This document shows positions 39,130-48,747 of a stretch of 64,000 bases of DNA, piece after piece (position 1 is the first letter of the stretch; each line of letters starts with the position of its first letter). Location of the stretch: positions 124,001 to 188,000 of the forward strand of contig CALLMF010000022.1 in the NCBI GenBank assembly GCA_938006335.1, given 5' to 3'. Under the pieces are notes generated by a model. It had not been told where the DNA came from and did not search any database. It worked only from the letters and a program-made list of their open reading frames with translations. A program made the translations under genes and the position numbers. Origin of the DNA: an uncultured Granulosicoccaceae bacterium. Lineage in GTDB: Bacteria; Pseudomonadota; Gammaproteobacteria; Granulosicoccales; Granulosicoccaceae.

Positions 39130-40025
39130 TGTCAGGACGCTCCCTGAACGTCGCGGCCTACAGCATGCTGGTACTCGCCGCCATGTTGTGGGGCGGGAAT
39201 GCCGTGGCCGGCAAGCTGGCAACTGCCGAGTGGCAGCCATTCCTGCTGACGTCCTTGCGCTGGCTGTTCGCGTTTCTCGCATTGCTTCCGTTTGCTCTTC
39301 CACACCTTCGCCGTGAATGGCCCTTGATACGTCAGCACCTGGTACTGCTGGTTGCCCTTGGTGCGATTGGAATGGCGTGCTTCAACCTGTTGATGTACCT
39401 CGCTCTGCATACCACGACAGCCATCAACGTCAGCATCATCCAGTCATCGATGCCGGTGATGATCATGCTCGCGAACTTCGTTGTGATGCAAGAGCGCGTA
39501 CGGGGTCTGCAGATTGTCGGGCTTGTATTTTCTGTGCTGGGAGTACTCATCGTCACCACAGGTGGCGCGGTGCTGGATCTGTTTCGCGCAGGCCTGGTGC
39601 TTGGCGATGGTTTGATGCTGCTGGCTTGTGTGTTCTACGCAGGCTACACCTTCGGTTTGCGATGGCGCCCCAAGTTGCACTGGCTGAGTTACATGACCGT
39701 GCTGGCAGCCAGTGCCTTTGTCATGACGATTCCCTTTTCCCTGTACGAGTACCAGATCAGTCCGCAGGTATGGCCGTCGCCGAATGCCTGGGTGCTGCTT
39801 CTGTACGTGACCATATTTCCAACGGTGGTCAGTCAGGTGGCCTGGGCTCGCGGCGTCGACCTCATCGGCAGCAATCGGGCCGGTTTGTTCTTCAACCTGA
39901 TCCCCGTGTTCGGTGCAGGCCTTGCCGTACTGCTGCTCGGTGAGTCACTGGCGTGGTTTCACGTCGTGGCATTGATACTGGTGTTGGGCGGAATCACTCT
40001 TGCCGAGCGCGTCGCGCGCGGCTGA
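39129..40025 (+). CDS. EamA/DMT-superfamily transporter
   Basis: 298 residues from GTG 39129, which overlaps the LysE stop (TAGTG). Ten transmembrane helices form two EamA repeats (MLWGGNAVAGKLA, INVSIIQSSMPVMIMLANF, FVMTIPF, VSQVAWARGVDLIGSNRAGLFFNL). Metabolite export is likely. Its end overlaps the convergent RNase II-type gene by 32 bp. Confidence 0.88.
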   Translation: MSGRSLNVAAYSMLVLAAMLWGGNAVAGKLATAEWQPFLLTSLRWLFAFLALLPFALPHLRREWPLIRQHLVLLVALGAIGMACFNLLMYLALHTTTAINVSIIQSSMPVMIMLANFVVMQERVRGLQIVGLVFSVLGVLIVTTGGAVLDLFRAGLVLGDGLMLLACVFYAGYTFGLRWRPKLHWLSYMTVLAASAFVMTIPFSLYEYQISPQVWPSPNAWVLLLYVTIFPTVVSQVAWARGVDLIGSNRAGLFFNLIPVFGAGLAVLLLGESLAWFHVVALILVLGGITLAERVARG

Positions 40026-41721
40026 TTCTGCGGGTCTTGTTCTTGCGCTTCGCGCTACGGCGCTTGTCACGAAGGCTCGGTCGGTTGCCGATGCTGCGAA
40101 GCTCAAAGCAGAATCGCTGCCGGTCTTCATGGAAGGCAATCACACGCACGCGTACCCCATCGCCAAGCACGAAGGTGTCCAGCGCATCGTTTGAGGGTGT
40201 CGCGGACACGCTGTCAAAGGTCCAGTCGCAATCCGTACTGGTTTGCAGATCTTCCTTGTAGAGCTTGATGTCGAGGGCAGTGCCATCCAGTCCGATATGC
40301 AATTTGCGGTGATCCATGCCGAGCAAGGTGCCGGTGTGCCAGCGTGGGGCGTTCGAATCCTTGGTCATCGCATCAAGGTCCGCTGCAAAGACATCGTGAA
40401 TCACCTCGAACAGAATTGCCCGGTCGAGTGCCTTCTGCCGTGCCTTGGCGGCTTCTGCGGCAGCGATCACTGCGTCTCGTAATTCGGTAGATCGCGCACT
40501 CGTGTTCTTCTGGATACCCAGGGCATCGAGAGCAACAAGGTGTGTGTGGATGCCGACGACCTCGCGCATCGGTGATGAAAAACGTGCGTAGGCATCTGCT
40601 GCCAGCGCATGGTGACGCCCCGCGGCGCCCTCGTAGTTGGAGGCATTCTGAGCGCGCAGCATTTGCCGCTGGATAGCACGTTTGAGTCTCGGTGCCGTGT
40701 CCGGAAGAGCGGCAAACCAGTTGGCCAGTGAGGGTTCCGACTTGCGGTCTCGTCGCCACGGACGTTCGAGCGACAGGCGCTCGGCGAGTGCATCCAATGT
40801 CGACTCCAGATCTTTCAGCCGACCACTACCCGGTGCATCGTGTACGCGAAAAATCGGCTCAAGACTCGCATCGTCTACTTCGAGAGCCTCGAGTAGCGCA
40901 GCACCCTGCATGTTGCAGGCAAGACTCAGTTGCTCGTTCCAGCGTTCGCTATCAAGTCGTGCGCGGGGCTCACTGTCGAAGACTGCAGGCTCTCCGCTGA
41001 CGTGGACCTCGCTTTCGGTCCGATCAAACGGTGTAACCCCGCGACGGGCCTGGGCCGCTTGCAGGGCGGCGCCCATGGCCTGCAGTGCATTGAGCGAGGC
41101 AAGAATTGCGCTGCTGTCGTCGCCCGTTTGGCATGCCAGGGATGCGGGGTTGGCCGCGCGTGCGTCGTCCAGACTGCCACGACCGTCTGCCAGGGCCTGC
41201 ACGCCTTCATAGGTCAATTGCAGACGGCTGCGTATGCGTGCTCGCATCACACTGGAATTCAGAATGCGGCCATCGCCGTCGACGTGAACACCGATGACGA
41301 GTGCGCGTCTTGCTACCCCTGGGTTCAACGATACAAGCCCTTCGGACAAGGACACAGGCAGCATCGCCAGCGCGCGGGTGGGCGCGTACAGACTGGCACC
41401 ACGCTCGAGAGCATCCTCCCATAGGGCACTGCCGGGTGTCACGTAGTAGGCAGCATCGGCGAGAGCGTATTGCAGTTGCCAACCACCGGTTTCAGGCTCT
41501 GGCGCCACATGCAAGGCCTGGTCGAGATCACGAGAGCCTGCGTTGTCCATCGTGACGAACGGCAGATGTTCGAGATCAACCAGATCAGGGTCATCGATAC
41601 CTGGCTTTGCGAGCCAGGCTTGCGCTTCGGCGTCAGCTGCCGGGGAGTGCGTGTGCGCGACGCCACTCTGCTGCAAGAGCGTATCGATCACGAGTCGTGC
41701 GTCGCGCGGTGTGTTAGTCAT
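39994..41721 (-). CDS. RNB-domain exoribonuclease (RNase II/R family)
   Basis: 575 residues. RNB catalytic aspartates in VTMDNAGSRDLDQAL (about residues 57-70), ALADAAYYVTPGS, DALERGASLYAPTRALAMLP, and YARFSSPMREV. It is shorter than RNase R, lacks clear N-terminal cold-shock domains, keeps an S1-like C-terminal domain, and ends in a very basic tail (KRRSAKRKNKTRR). It would degrade single-stranded RNA 3'-5'. It follows an HKD nuclease on the same strand with an 8-bp overlap, so the pair may be one RNA- or nucleic-acid-processing unit. Confidence 0.87.
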   Translation of the reverse strand: MTNTPRDARLVIDTLLQQSGVAHTHSPAADAEAQAWLAKPGIDDPDLVDLEHLPFVTMDNAGSRDLDQALHVAPEPETGGWQLQYALADAAYYVTPGSALWEDALERGASLYAPTRALAMLPVSLSEGLVSLNPGVARRALVIGVHVDGDGRILNSSVMRARIRSRLQLTYEGVQALADGRGSLDDARAANPASLACQTGDDSSAILASLNALQAMGAALQAAQARRGVTPFDRTESEVHVSGEPAVFDSEPRARLDSERWNEQLSLACNMQGAALLEALEVDDASLEPIFRVHDAPGSGRLKDLESTLDALAERLSLERPWRRDRKSEPSLANWFAALPDTAPRLKRAIQRQMLRAQNASNYEGAAGRHHALAADAYARFSSPMREVVGIHTHLVALDALGIQKNTSARSTELRDAVIAAAEAAKARQKALDRAILFEVIHDVFAADLDAMTKDSNAPRWHTGTLLGMDHRKLHIGLDGTALDIKLYKEDLQTSTDCDWTFDSVSATPSNDALDTFVLGDGVRVRVIAFHEDRQRFCFELRSIGNRPSLRDKRRSAKRKNKTRRISRARRARQE

Positions 41722-42244
41722 GGTCGGCTATGGGGTCCGGGCAGTAGTCGCGGCGTCGACAGGTGCGGCACCATTCACCGAGGTAGAGTGAATCGATCCA
41801 CCCGACCAATTCGTCGATGTCCTTGCGATCATCGAAGATGAAGCCTGCCTCGAAGTTGCGCTTGTCCGCGTGCTTCGCACCTAGCCCGGCACCCGTGAGG
41901 TTGGCGGAACCGACAAAGGCGAGCCGATCATCAATCACGATGGCCTTCGTGTGCACTCGAGGGCACAGGATCCGTTCGAACAGTTCGCTGTTGACCAGCG
42001 CTCGGCAACGATCGAAGTCTTCTCGAAATCGCGGGCCGGGTTCCTTGGCATGAATCAATCTGACGGCCACCCCCTTGCGCACCAGCGAGTCGAGCACATC
42101 CAGAAAAGGGCGGAAGCGCCCCTCGGCCTCGACATGGAGGTCCTTGATGTCAGCGGTGACAATCCACAGGGTACGTCGCGCAGTAGGAATCTCGGACTCG
42201 ACGAAGTCTGTATAGATCGCGCGGTTCATGACCAGCCGGTGCAT
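41714..42244 (-). CDS. Phospholipase D-like (HKD) single-domain protein, putative nuclease
   Basis: 176 residues from ATG 42244 (an alternative ATG at 42229 removes five residues). One PLD motif is present: HTKAIVIDDRLAFVGSANLTG near residue 100. Single-HKD proteins such as Nuc dimerise to make the active site. A C-terminal cysteine-rich end (CRTCRRRDYCPDP) could bind zinc. It overlaps the RNase II-type gene by 8 bp and is divergent from lptE. Nuclease activity is more likely than lipase, given the size and neighbour. Confidence 0.78.
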   Translation of the reverse strand: MHRLVMNRAIYTDFVESEIPTARRTLWIVTADIKDLHVEAEGRFRPFLDVLDSLVRKGVAVRLIHAKEPGPRFREDFDRCRALVNSELFERILCPRVHTKAIVIDDRLAFVGSANLTGAGLGAKHADKRNFEAGFIFDDRKDIDELVGWIDSLYLGEWCRTCRRRDYCPDPIADHD

Positions 42245-42292
42245 GCATGCAGTGTAGCGGGATGGGATGGATAGAGGAGCTACACTTGGGCG

Positions 42293-42835
42293 ATGCGCTC
42301 TCCGCTCCAGAATCCGATCCGACGAGGCTTTCTCACCGGGCTGTTGCTGACAGCCGCGGCCGCGGCCGGTGGCTGTGGCTTCCGGCCGCGTGGCAGTCGC
42401 GTTGCCGTGGGTGATCTTGGTCGTTTGTTCGTGGATGCAGACCGCGATGTGAGTATTGCGCCGGAACTGCGCGATGCCCTGTCCGGTCAGGATTTTCAGC
42501 TCGCTGACAATCGCGACCAGGCAGAGGTCATCGTGCGTGTCAGCGATGAAGAGATTGCCGAGCGCATCGTGTCCTTGCAGCGATCCGGGCGCGTCAGTGA
42601 ATTCGAGCTCAGCCATGCTGTGGATCTGGTCGTGCAGCGCACCGGGGATGGGGCCGCCGCCGACGTCGAGCGCCAACCCAATCGGATCCAGGTGCGACGC
42701 GAGTACACCTACGACGAAACCGAAGTGCTTGGAAAGGACAACGAGGCGCACACCTTGCGTGAGGAAATGCGCATCGAGCTGGTCAGGCAGATCGTACTGC
42801 GCACCCTCGCCAGTCTGTCTGAATCAGTAACCTGA
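42293..42835 (+). CDS. lptE: LPS-assembly lipoprotein LptE
   Basis: 180 residues. N-terminal RRGFLTGLLLTAAAAAGGC gives a lipoprotein-like signal with GGC at the end (RR resembles Tat, but LptE normally uses Sec). The mature part has the LptE features: GCGFRPRG start, DADRDVSIAPELRDAL, IVSLQRSGRVSEFEL and a C-terminal ELVRQIVLRTLAS. It plugs the LptD barrel during LPS export. Its usual partners leuS and holA are not adjacent. Confidence 0.85.
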   Translation: MRSPLQNPIRRGFLTGLLLTAAAAAGGCGFRPRGSRVAVGDLGRLFVDADRDVSIAPELRDALSGQDFQLADNRDQAEVIVRVSDEEIAERIVSLQRSGRVSEFELSHAVDLVVQRTGDGAAADVERQPNRIQVRREYTYDETEVLGKDNEAHTLREEMRIELVRQIVLRTLASLSESVT

Positions 42836-43774
42836 GGCTCTGTCGACCCGTCCTGGCGGCGTATCACCACGCCTCAGTGCGACCAACGCGGCGCACGCTT
42901 GCTCGGCAGACGCCCGCGGCGGCGAGGGGGCTGCAATGTGTGGTGTGGTCACGATGCGTGTCTCAGCCCAGAACGGGTGACTTGGTGATGCGGGCTCCTC
43001 GTGCATGACATCGAGCAGGGCGCCCGAGAGGTGCCCGGATTGCACCGCGGCCAACAGGTCATCGTCCACCAGGTGCGCGCCGCGCGCGGCATTGATGACA
43101 AAGCCGTCCTTGGGCATGGCCTCGAAGAGCTGTCGATCGAGAATGCCGCGCGTGCTGTCGGTCAGCGGCAACAGGCACACCAGCACATCACTATTGGTCG
43201 CCATCGTCAGCAGCGCATCGGCACCATGAACGCTGCTGACTCCAGGCGGCAATGACCGTGGCCCTCGGCTCCAGCACTGCACCGGGTAACCGTTGAGCAC
43301 AAGGCGCCTGGCGACGTGTTGTCCGAGCACGCCAGCGCCCAGGATGCCGATCCGACAGGAGGCTGCCTCAGGCACACTGACACCGTGTGCCCATTCACGG
43401 GCCTGAGCGGCAACGGCGAATGTCGGCATGCGGCGGTGGGCGTGCAACACGCCGTACAACACGTACTCGGCCATGAAGTCCGCCATCCCGGCGTCTTCAA
43501 GTCGGATCAGGGGCACTGAGGCTGGCAGTGCCGGGTTTTCCAGTAAGCGGTCAACGCCGGCTGACAAGGCAAACACCGCTTCAAGGGCCGGTAGCGATAG
43601 GAACAGCTCTGCCGGCGGATTCCACACGGCTACATAGACGATGTCGCGACGATCGCCGATATCGGGCCAGACGCGGAATTCGATATCGGGTGCGACAGTG
43701 GCGAGGGTGCGGCGCATGGCGTCTTCAGTCTCGCCATTATCGCCGTCGTAATGAAAGAGCAGTGCGCAAGTCAC
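42824..43774 (-). CDS. ghrA: D-isomer 2-hydroxyacid dehydrogenase, glyoxylate/hydroxypyruvate reductase A type
   Basis: 316 residues from GTG 43774. NAD-binding loop IGILGAGVLGQHVARRL, catalytic Arg in INAARGAHLV, Glu in HEEPASPSHPFW and His in VTTPHIAAPSPP. The short, low-similarity N-terminal domain (FHYDGDNGETEDAMRRTL) matches GhrA-type reductases. It reduces glyoxylate and hydroxypyruvate with NADPH. It starts 3 nt after the flavin reductase stop on the same strand. Confidence 0.87.
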   Translation of the reverse strand: MTCALLFHYDGDNGETEDAMRRTLATVAPDIEFRVWPDIGDRRDIVYVAVWNPPAELFLSLPALEAVFALSAGVDRLLENPALPASVPLIRLEDAGMADFMAEYVLYGVLHAHRRMPTFAVAAQAREWAHGVSVPEAASCRIGILGAGVLGQHVARRLVLNGYPVQCWSRGPRSLPPGVSSVHGADALLTMATNSDVLVCLLPLTDSTRGILDRQLFEAMPKDGFVINAARGAHLVDDDLLAAVQSGHLSGALLDVMHEEPASPSHPFWAETRIVTTPHIAAPSPPRASAEQACAALVALRRGDTPPGRVDRASGY

Positions 43775-43777
43775 GTG

Positions 43778-44281
43778 TCAGTCGAGCGCTTGGGTCACTG
43801 CAAATGCGCGATCGGTATACACCAGAGGCAGACCGGCAGAGTTGACCACGCTGACGACCTTGCCGATGTATACCCGGTGCGTGCCTCGCGTAAACACCGA
43901 GTCAACTTCGCAATCGAGTGACACGAGCGAACGCTCCAGCAGCGGGGAGCCCGTCACACCTTCCCGCCACTCGCCTTGGTTGAAGCGATCATGGTTGTCG
44001 GTCGTGTCGGTGAGACCTGCGAATACCAACGCGAGCTGTACATGGCGTTGTTCAAGCATATTGACAGCAAAGCGCTGGCTCTCGTCGGCCAGGCTGCAGA
44101 AGTCGTTATCGGCGTTGACACAGGCAAGCAGCAACGGCGGCTCCGCGCAGACCGAACACATCGAGCTGACGGTCAGGCCAGCACGCTTCCCTGCATGCGA
44201 GGCCGTCACTATCGACACGCTGTTTGCTGCAGCAGCCAGGGCGCCGGTGAATATCTGAGGCTCAACGGCGTCCAGGGTCAC
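43778..44281 (-). CDS. Flavin reductase-domain protein
   Basis: 167 residues from GTG 44281, preceded by AGGAGAACA with a 5-nt spacing; the open frame reaches 44338 but lacks any site. The flavin-reductase fold is clear: VSIVTASHAGKRAGLTVSSMCSVCAEPPLLLAC, HRVYIGKVVSV. These proteins reduce FMN/FAD for two-component oxygenases. It is directly upstream of the GhrA-type gene and directly downstream of gltA on the same strand. Confidence 0.88.
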   Translation of the reverse strand: MTLDAVEPQIFTGALAAAANSVSIVTASHAGKRAGLTVSSMCSVCAEPPLLLACVNADNDFCSLADESQRFAVNMLEQRHVQLALVFAGLTDTTDNHDRFNQGEWREGVTGSPLLERSLVSLDCEVDSVFTRGTHRVYIGKVVSVVNSAGLPLVYTDRAFAVTQALD

Positions 44282-44303
44282 TGTTCTCCTGTTGGAGCTG
44301 CGT

Positions 44304-45590
44304 TCAGGTGTTGGTCGGGTAGTCGCGTCGGGCGGCACCGGTGTAGACCTGTTGAGGACGACCGATACGGAACTCCGGATCTTCGTGCATTTCCATCCAG
44401 TGCGAGATCCAGCCTACGGTGCGGCTCATCGCGAACATCACCGTGAACATGTTCATCGGGATATCGAGCGCCCGCAGAATGATGCCGGAGTAGAAGTCCA
44501 CGTTCGGGTACAACTTGCGCTCGACGAAGTATTCGTCGGCGAGGGTCGCCTTCTCGAGCTCCATCGCGAGTTCGAACAGGGGTTGATCACCGCCGAGTTG
44601 CTGGAGCAGGTCGTGACACATCTTCTGGATGAGCTTGGCGCGCGGGTCGAAGTTCTTGTAAACGCGGTGTCCGAAACCCATGAGACGGAAGGGGTCGTTC
44701 TTGTCCTTGGCGCGTGCGATGGTCTGTTCGATGGTCTCTCCGGAGTAGAGAATGGCATCGAGCATGTTGATGACTGACTCATTGGCCCCGCCGTGTGCCG
44801 GCCCCCACAGGCTGGCAATACCCGCCGCGATAGAGGCGAACGGGTTGGCGCCCGAGCTTCCGGTCAAGCGCACCGTTGAGGTGCTGGCGTTTTGTTCGTG
44901 ATCAGCATGCAGCAGCATGATCAGCTCAAGGGCTGCAACCACGGTGGGGTCGGGCTTGTATTCTTCTGCTGGTACACCAAACATCATCCGTGTGAAGTTG
45001 GCGACATAACCCAGGCTGTTGTCGGGGTACAGGAACGGCCGGCCCGTGTGATGGTTGTAGCAGTAGGCTGCGAGCGTCGGCATCTTGGCGATGAGGCGCT
45101 GTGCGGAAATCTCGCGATGCTCCGGGTTATTGATGTCCGTGGAGTCGTGGTAGAAACTCGACATGGCCCCGACCGTGCCGACCATCATGGCCATCGGGTG
45201 CGCGTCGTATCGAAAACCGTTCAGAAAACTGCGTATGTTCTCGTGCACCATCGTGTGGTTCGTGATGATGTCCTCGAAGCTCGTCATTTGTGCCGGCGTC
45301 GGCAGCTCGCCGTACATCAGCAGGTAGCAGACCTCGAGATAGGAGCTGTGTTCTGCCAGTTGCTCGATCGGATATCCACGGTACAGAAGAATTCCTTCTG
45401 CGCCATCGATATAGGTGATGGAGCTCTTGCAGCTGGCAGTGCTGGCGAAGCCGGGATCGTATGTGAACAGGCCGGTTTCCTTGCGCAGGCCGCGTACATC
45501 GGCCACTACCGGGCCATGGGTGCCGCGCAATAGCGGCAACTCCGCTGATTTGCCGTCTTCTCCAGTGATCGTCGCTACGCTGTCACTCAT
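44304..45590 (-). CDS. gltA: Citrate synthase (type II)
   Basis: 428 residues, standard length. Catalytic histidines in [11 protein letters not shown] and [15 protein letters not shown], and the catalytic aspartate in NVDFYSG. N-terminal [13 protein letters not shown] and C-terminal [14 protein letters not shown] are type II hallmarks. It condenses acetyl-CoA and oxaloacetate in the cytoplasm. Confidence 0.97.
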   Translation of the reverse strand: MSDSVATITGEDGKSAELPLLRGTHGPVVADVRGLRKETGLFTYDPGFASTASCKSSITYIDGAEGILLYRGYPIEQLAEHSSYLEVCYLLMYGELPTPAQMTSFEDIITNHTMVHENIRSFLNGFRYDAHPMAMMVGTVGAMSSFYHDSTDINNPEHREISAQRLIAKMPTLAAYCYNHHTGRPFLYPDNSLGYVANFTRMMFGVPAEEYKPDPTVVAALELIMLLHADHEQNASTSTVRLTGSSGANPFASIAAGIASLWGPAHGGANESVINMLDAILYSGETIEQTIARAKDKNDPFRLMGFGHRVYKNFDPRAKLIQKMCHDLLQQLGGDQPLFELAMELEKATLADEYFVERKLYPNVDFYSGIILRALDIPMNMFTVMFAMSRTVGWISHWMEMHEDPEFRIGRPQQVYTGAARRDYPTNT

Positions 45591-45622
45591 GTTCCGGTCG
45601 ATTCCACCTAGGTTGATCCCCC

Positions 45623-45628
45623 ATTATA
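45623..45628 (-). promoter_or_regulatory. gltA: Possible -10 element for gltA
   Basis: On the minus strand TATAAT lies 33 bp before the gltA start codon, inside an AT-rich patch of an otherwise GC-rich intergenic region. No convincing -35 hexamer sits 16-18 bp upstream, so this is only a suggested promoter. Confidence 0.35.
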
Positions 45629-45717
45629 AAGCGAGTTGGCGGGCTATAAGCTGATTGAGGTCAAGTGTTGAGTCCGCTTGACTACACTCCGCCCTGGATC
45701 CCCGTTTCGAGGTTTGC

Positions 45718-46455
45718 GTGTTTTCCGCCCTTTCACACGGCTGGCGCACTTTCCGACTTGCCGCAATCTGCGTCTTGCTGGCGGGTTGTGGGGCCACGCC
45801 CGTCAATGAATCAGTGTCCCGGGCAGGCATTGCCGTGATTGCGGTAGTCGCGGCTCCGGAAGTCTCGCTGGGAGTGTCGACACGCTCGATTGCCTTTCAG
45901 CTGGAGGAGCGTCTGCGCGCGGCCGGCGTCCCGGAGGTCATTGCCGTGTCAAGGGTGCGGAGCGCGCTCGGAGCAGAGCGGCACGCATTGCTTTCCGCGG
46001 AAGTGGCCGCTACCAATCGGCTCGTCAATGATGCCCTGCAGCAGGTGATGGCGACTCCGCTGGAGGCGCGCTACGCGCTTTTCGCGAGGGTGGAGCAGAA
46101 CGAGACGGCGATCCTCGAGCCATCGCAGGAGCCGCTCCGCCGCGGTTCGGGCGCGATCGCATCAGACAAGGAGACTGTGGTGCTTGCATCACGCCGGGAT
46201 GTACGCGTTGCCGCAACACTGCTCGATCTGGTCACCGGTTCGGTGCAGTGGCAGCGCGCATGGACAGCGGCTCCTCTGGCGCGTGCCGACTACGTGCGAT
46301 ACACCGGCAGCAGCTTCTCGGGCAGCGTGACGGCGACGATTGCGAATTCTGTCGTCAACGGATTGCGGGGACCCAGCGCACCGCCTCCACCCAAGCTCGA
46401 GCTCGCACTCGATGCAATTTTTCGTGAGCTGGCTGCGGTGGTTGCAGAGCGCTAG
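45718..46455 (+). CDS. Putative lipoprotein, function unknown
   Basis: 245 residues from GTG 45718. Signal CVLLAGCGATPVN has a clear LLAGC lipobox. The rest is alpha/beta with a low-complexity PPPPK near the end. A distant likeness to CsgG/LpoB-type outer-membrane-associated lipoproteins is possible (AVVAAPEVSLGVSTRSIAFQLEERL) but not certain. It is divergent from gltA and converges on the EamA gene. Confidence 0.6.
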   Translation: MFSALSHGWRTFRLAAICVLLAGCGATPVNESVSRAGIAVIAVVAAPEVSLGVSTRSIAFQLEERLRAAGVPEVIAVSRVRSALGAERHALLSAEVAATNRLVNDALQQVMATPLEARYALFARVEQNETAILEPSQEPLRRGSGAIASDKETVVLASRRDVRVAATLLDLVTGSVQWQRAWTAAPLARADYVRYTGSSFSGSVTATIANSVVNGLRGPSAPPPPKLELALDAIFRELAAVVAER

Positions 46456-46470
46456 GGTGGCGATTGCGAG

Positions 46471-47370
46471 CTATCCGGCGGGATAGACGATCAACGCGCA
46501 GCCGACCACGGCGAGGATAGCTCCGGCCCAGGCGCCCACAGCCGGACGCTCGCCGGACAGCCACCAGATCATCGGTATCAGCATCACCGGTGTCGTCGAT
46601 GAAAGAATGGCAGATAGCCCTACCGAGCCATGCTGAAACGCGTACAGCAACAGCGTCATGCCAAGCGCCATGCCGAAGAACCCAGAGGCCGCGAGTCGCA
46701 GCGCGAGTTGTGGGGTAACGCGAGTCGCGGATCGGGTCTGTTTTGGCAGCAGCCAACGCGACGCATAAAGGCCGGCCAGAGCGGCGAGGTTACGCGCGGT
46801 GGCCGCTGTAACCGGGTCGATCCCGGCGTCCAGCGCAGGCTTGGCAAGCAAGGACCCGATTGACTGACCGAGGGCTGCGAGGAGTCCTATGGTCACGCCG
46901 ACTGACAGCGAGCCTGTCACCGATTCCCACGCGTGGATCTGATCTCGGCGCTTGCCATAGAGAATGGCAACGACCACACCGACGGCGACCAGTCCGCAGC
47001 CCACGATCGCCGCCGGGCTGAAGAGTTCACCCAGCAGCCACCACGACAACACTGCCGTAAAGGGGGCGTTGGTCGAAAACAGTATCGACGTGCGGCGTGG
47101 CCCGAGCCGCGCCAGAGTCACAAAAAGGGCAGTGTCGCCGATAAAGATGCCGATCAGACCCGAGGCGAGCAGTGGCGCGAGCTGGCCGCCCGGGATGCCG
47201 GAACTACCACCCCATGCAAGCCAGCCGAGGAGCATCACGACGACGAACAGCATCCGCACACGGGTAAAGGCGATCCCTCCCATGGCGCGCGACGCATCGG
47301 CCGCGATCAGTCCGCCGACGGCCCAGCAGAACGCGGCTCCCAGCGCCGCTAGCGCTGCAAACTGGTGCAT
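46471..47370 (-). CDS. EamA/DMT-superfamily transporter
   Basis: 299 residues from ATG 47370 (the longer open frame to 47568 runs into the divergent aapJ leader). Ten hydrophobic helices in two EamA halves (FCWAVGGLIAADASRAMGG, RTSILFSTNAPFTAVLSWWLLGE, LSAILSSTTPVMLIPMIWWLSGERP). Export or uptake of a small metabolite is likely, substrate unknown. Confidence 0.87.
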   Translation of the reverse strand: MHQFAALAALGAAFCWAVGGLIAADASRAMGGIAFTRVRMLFVVVMLLGWLAWGGSSGIPGGQLAPLLASGLIGIFIGDTALFVTLARLGPRRTSILFSTNAPFTAVLSWWLLGELFSPAAIVGCGLVAVGVVVAILYGKRRDQIHAWESVTGSLSVGVTIGLLAALGQSIGSLLAKPALDAGIDPVTAATARNLAALAGLYASRWLLPKQTRSATRVTPQLALRLAASGFFGMALGMTLLLYAFQHGSVGLSAILSSTTPVMLIPMIWWLSGERPAVGAWAGAILAVVGCALIVYPAG

Positions 47371-47562
47371 CAGTGATTTTGGTCTCAGGTTTTCGCACGA
47401 TGAGAAGGCGTTCAAACAAACGTTACAAATCGTGACGCTATTGATCGCGTTTTGGGCGCTTTTCTCGGCCAACTGGAATAAGTGTTGTGCTACCGTCCGG
47501 CCCGTGGCGCGATTGACCTTCCAATGAAAGCGCTCAAATCTTAATTCGGAGTACTTCCAAAC

Positions 47563-48585
47563 ATGCACAATTTCAAGTCTATCGCCACGGCGGCAGCTAT
47601 CGCTGGCTCGCTTGCAGCGACCGGCGTCGCTTCGGCTGACGAAACCCTCGACGCGGTCAAGGGCAACGGTTCCATCCAGTGTGGCGTATCCCAGGGTCTG
47701 CCGGGATTTTCCAACCCGGATGACGAAGGCAACTGGACCGGCATCGACGTCGACTTCTGCCGCGCAATGGCGGCTGCTGTATTCGGCGATCCTGAAGCGG
47801 TCAAGTTCACACCCCTGTCGGCCAAGGTGCGTTTCACCGCACTGACGTCTGGCGAAATCGACGTACTCGCTCGTAACACCACCTGGACGATGAGCCGTGA
47901 CTCGGACTTCGGTGAGTTCGTTGGCGTCAACTACTACGACGGTCAGGGCTTCATGGTCCCGAAGTCACTCGGCGTTGCCAGTGCCACTGAGCTCTCTGGT
48001 GCTGCGGTATGTACCAACACGGGTACCACCACCGAGCTCAACGTAGCTGACTACTTCCGCGCCCAGGGCATGGACTACACCGTAGTGGCTTTCGAAAAGG
48101 CTGACGAAGTTGTCGCCGCTTACGACGCTGGTCGTTGTGACGTCTACACCACTGACCGTTCGGGTCTGGCTGCTCAGCGTACCAAGCTGTCTGCGCCTGA
48201 CGATCACATGGTTCTGCCGGAAATCATCTCCAAGGAGCCGCTCGGACCGCTGGTTCGTCATGGTGACGCTCAGTGGGGCGACATCGCTCGCTGGACGCTC
48301 AACTGCATGATCAACGCAGAAGAAATGGGTGTAAGCAGTGAAAACGTCGAAGACATGAAAGGCTCTGACGATCCGGGCATCCAGCGTCTGCTGGGCGTCG
48401 ACGGTGACCTCGGTTCCAAGATCGGTCTCGACAACGGCTTCTGCGCAAACATCGTTGCCGCTGTAGGCAACTACGCCGAGAGCTACAACCGCAACGTGGG
48501 TCCCGATACCCCGCTGCAGCTGGATCGTGGTCTGAACGCACTGTGGTCCGACGGTGGTGTTCTCTACGCAGCCCCGATGCGCTAA
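47563..48585 (+). CDS. aapJ: General L-amino-acid ABC transporter, periplasmic binding protein
   Basis: 340 residues with a signal peptide ending near residue 25 (GVASADETLD). SBP_bac_3 features: GVSQGLPGFSNPDDEGNWTG, DVDFCRAMAAAVFGD, LTSGEIDVLARNTTWT. First gene of the aapJQMP operon, followed by a 160-bp gap with an RNA hairpin. It delivers broad-range L-amino acids to the AapQM permease. Confidence 0.93.
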   Translation: MHNFKSIATAAAIAGSLAATGVASADETLDAVKGNGSIQCGVSQGLPGFSNPDDEGNWTGIDVDFCRAMAAAVFGDPEAVKFTPLSAKVRFTALTSGEIDVLARNTTWTMSRDSDFGEFVGVNYYDGQGFMVPKSLGVASATELSGAAVCTNTGTTTELNVADYFRAQGMDYTVVAFEKADEVVAAYDAGRCDVYTTDRSGLAAQRTKLSAPDDHMVLPEIISKEPLGPLVRHGDAQWGDIARWTLNCMINAEEMGVSSENVEDMKGSDDPGIQRLLGVDGDLGSKIGLDNGFCANIVAAVGNYAESYNRNVGPDTPLQLDRGLNALWSDGGVLYAAPMR

Positions 48586-48628
48586 GCCCCTACCGGGATA
48601 GCAACGCAACGTAGTTGTACGCAGTAAT

Positions 48629-48671
48629 AGCGCCCTCGTCCGGGTTTTCCGGGCGGGGGCGCTTTCGTTTT
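48629..48671 (+). terminator. Hairpin between aapJ and aapQ (partial terminator/attenuator)
   Basis: The segment AGCGCCCTCGTCCGG pairs with CCGGGCGGGGGCGCT around a TTTT loop (two G-T wobbles), followed by TTTCGTTTT. A G+C-rich stem plus T-rich tail between binding-protein and permease genes is the common way to make more binding protein than permease, by partial termination or by protecting the upstream mRNA. Confidence 0.72.
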
Positions 48672-48747
48672 ACCAGGGCGTCGGCGGCCAATAGCTGACA
48701 CCCATGGCGTGACAAACAGTCGCTCCGATGGAGCGAACGAGCATGCG

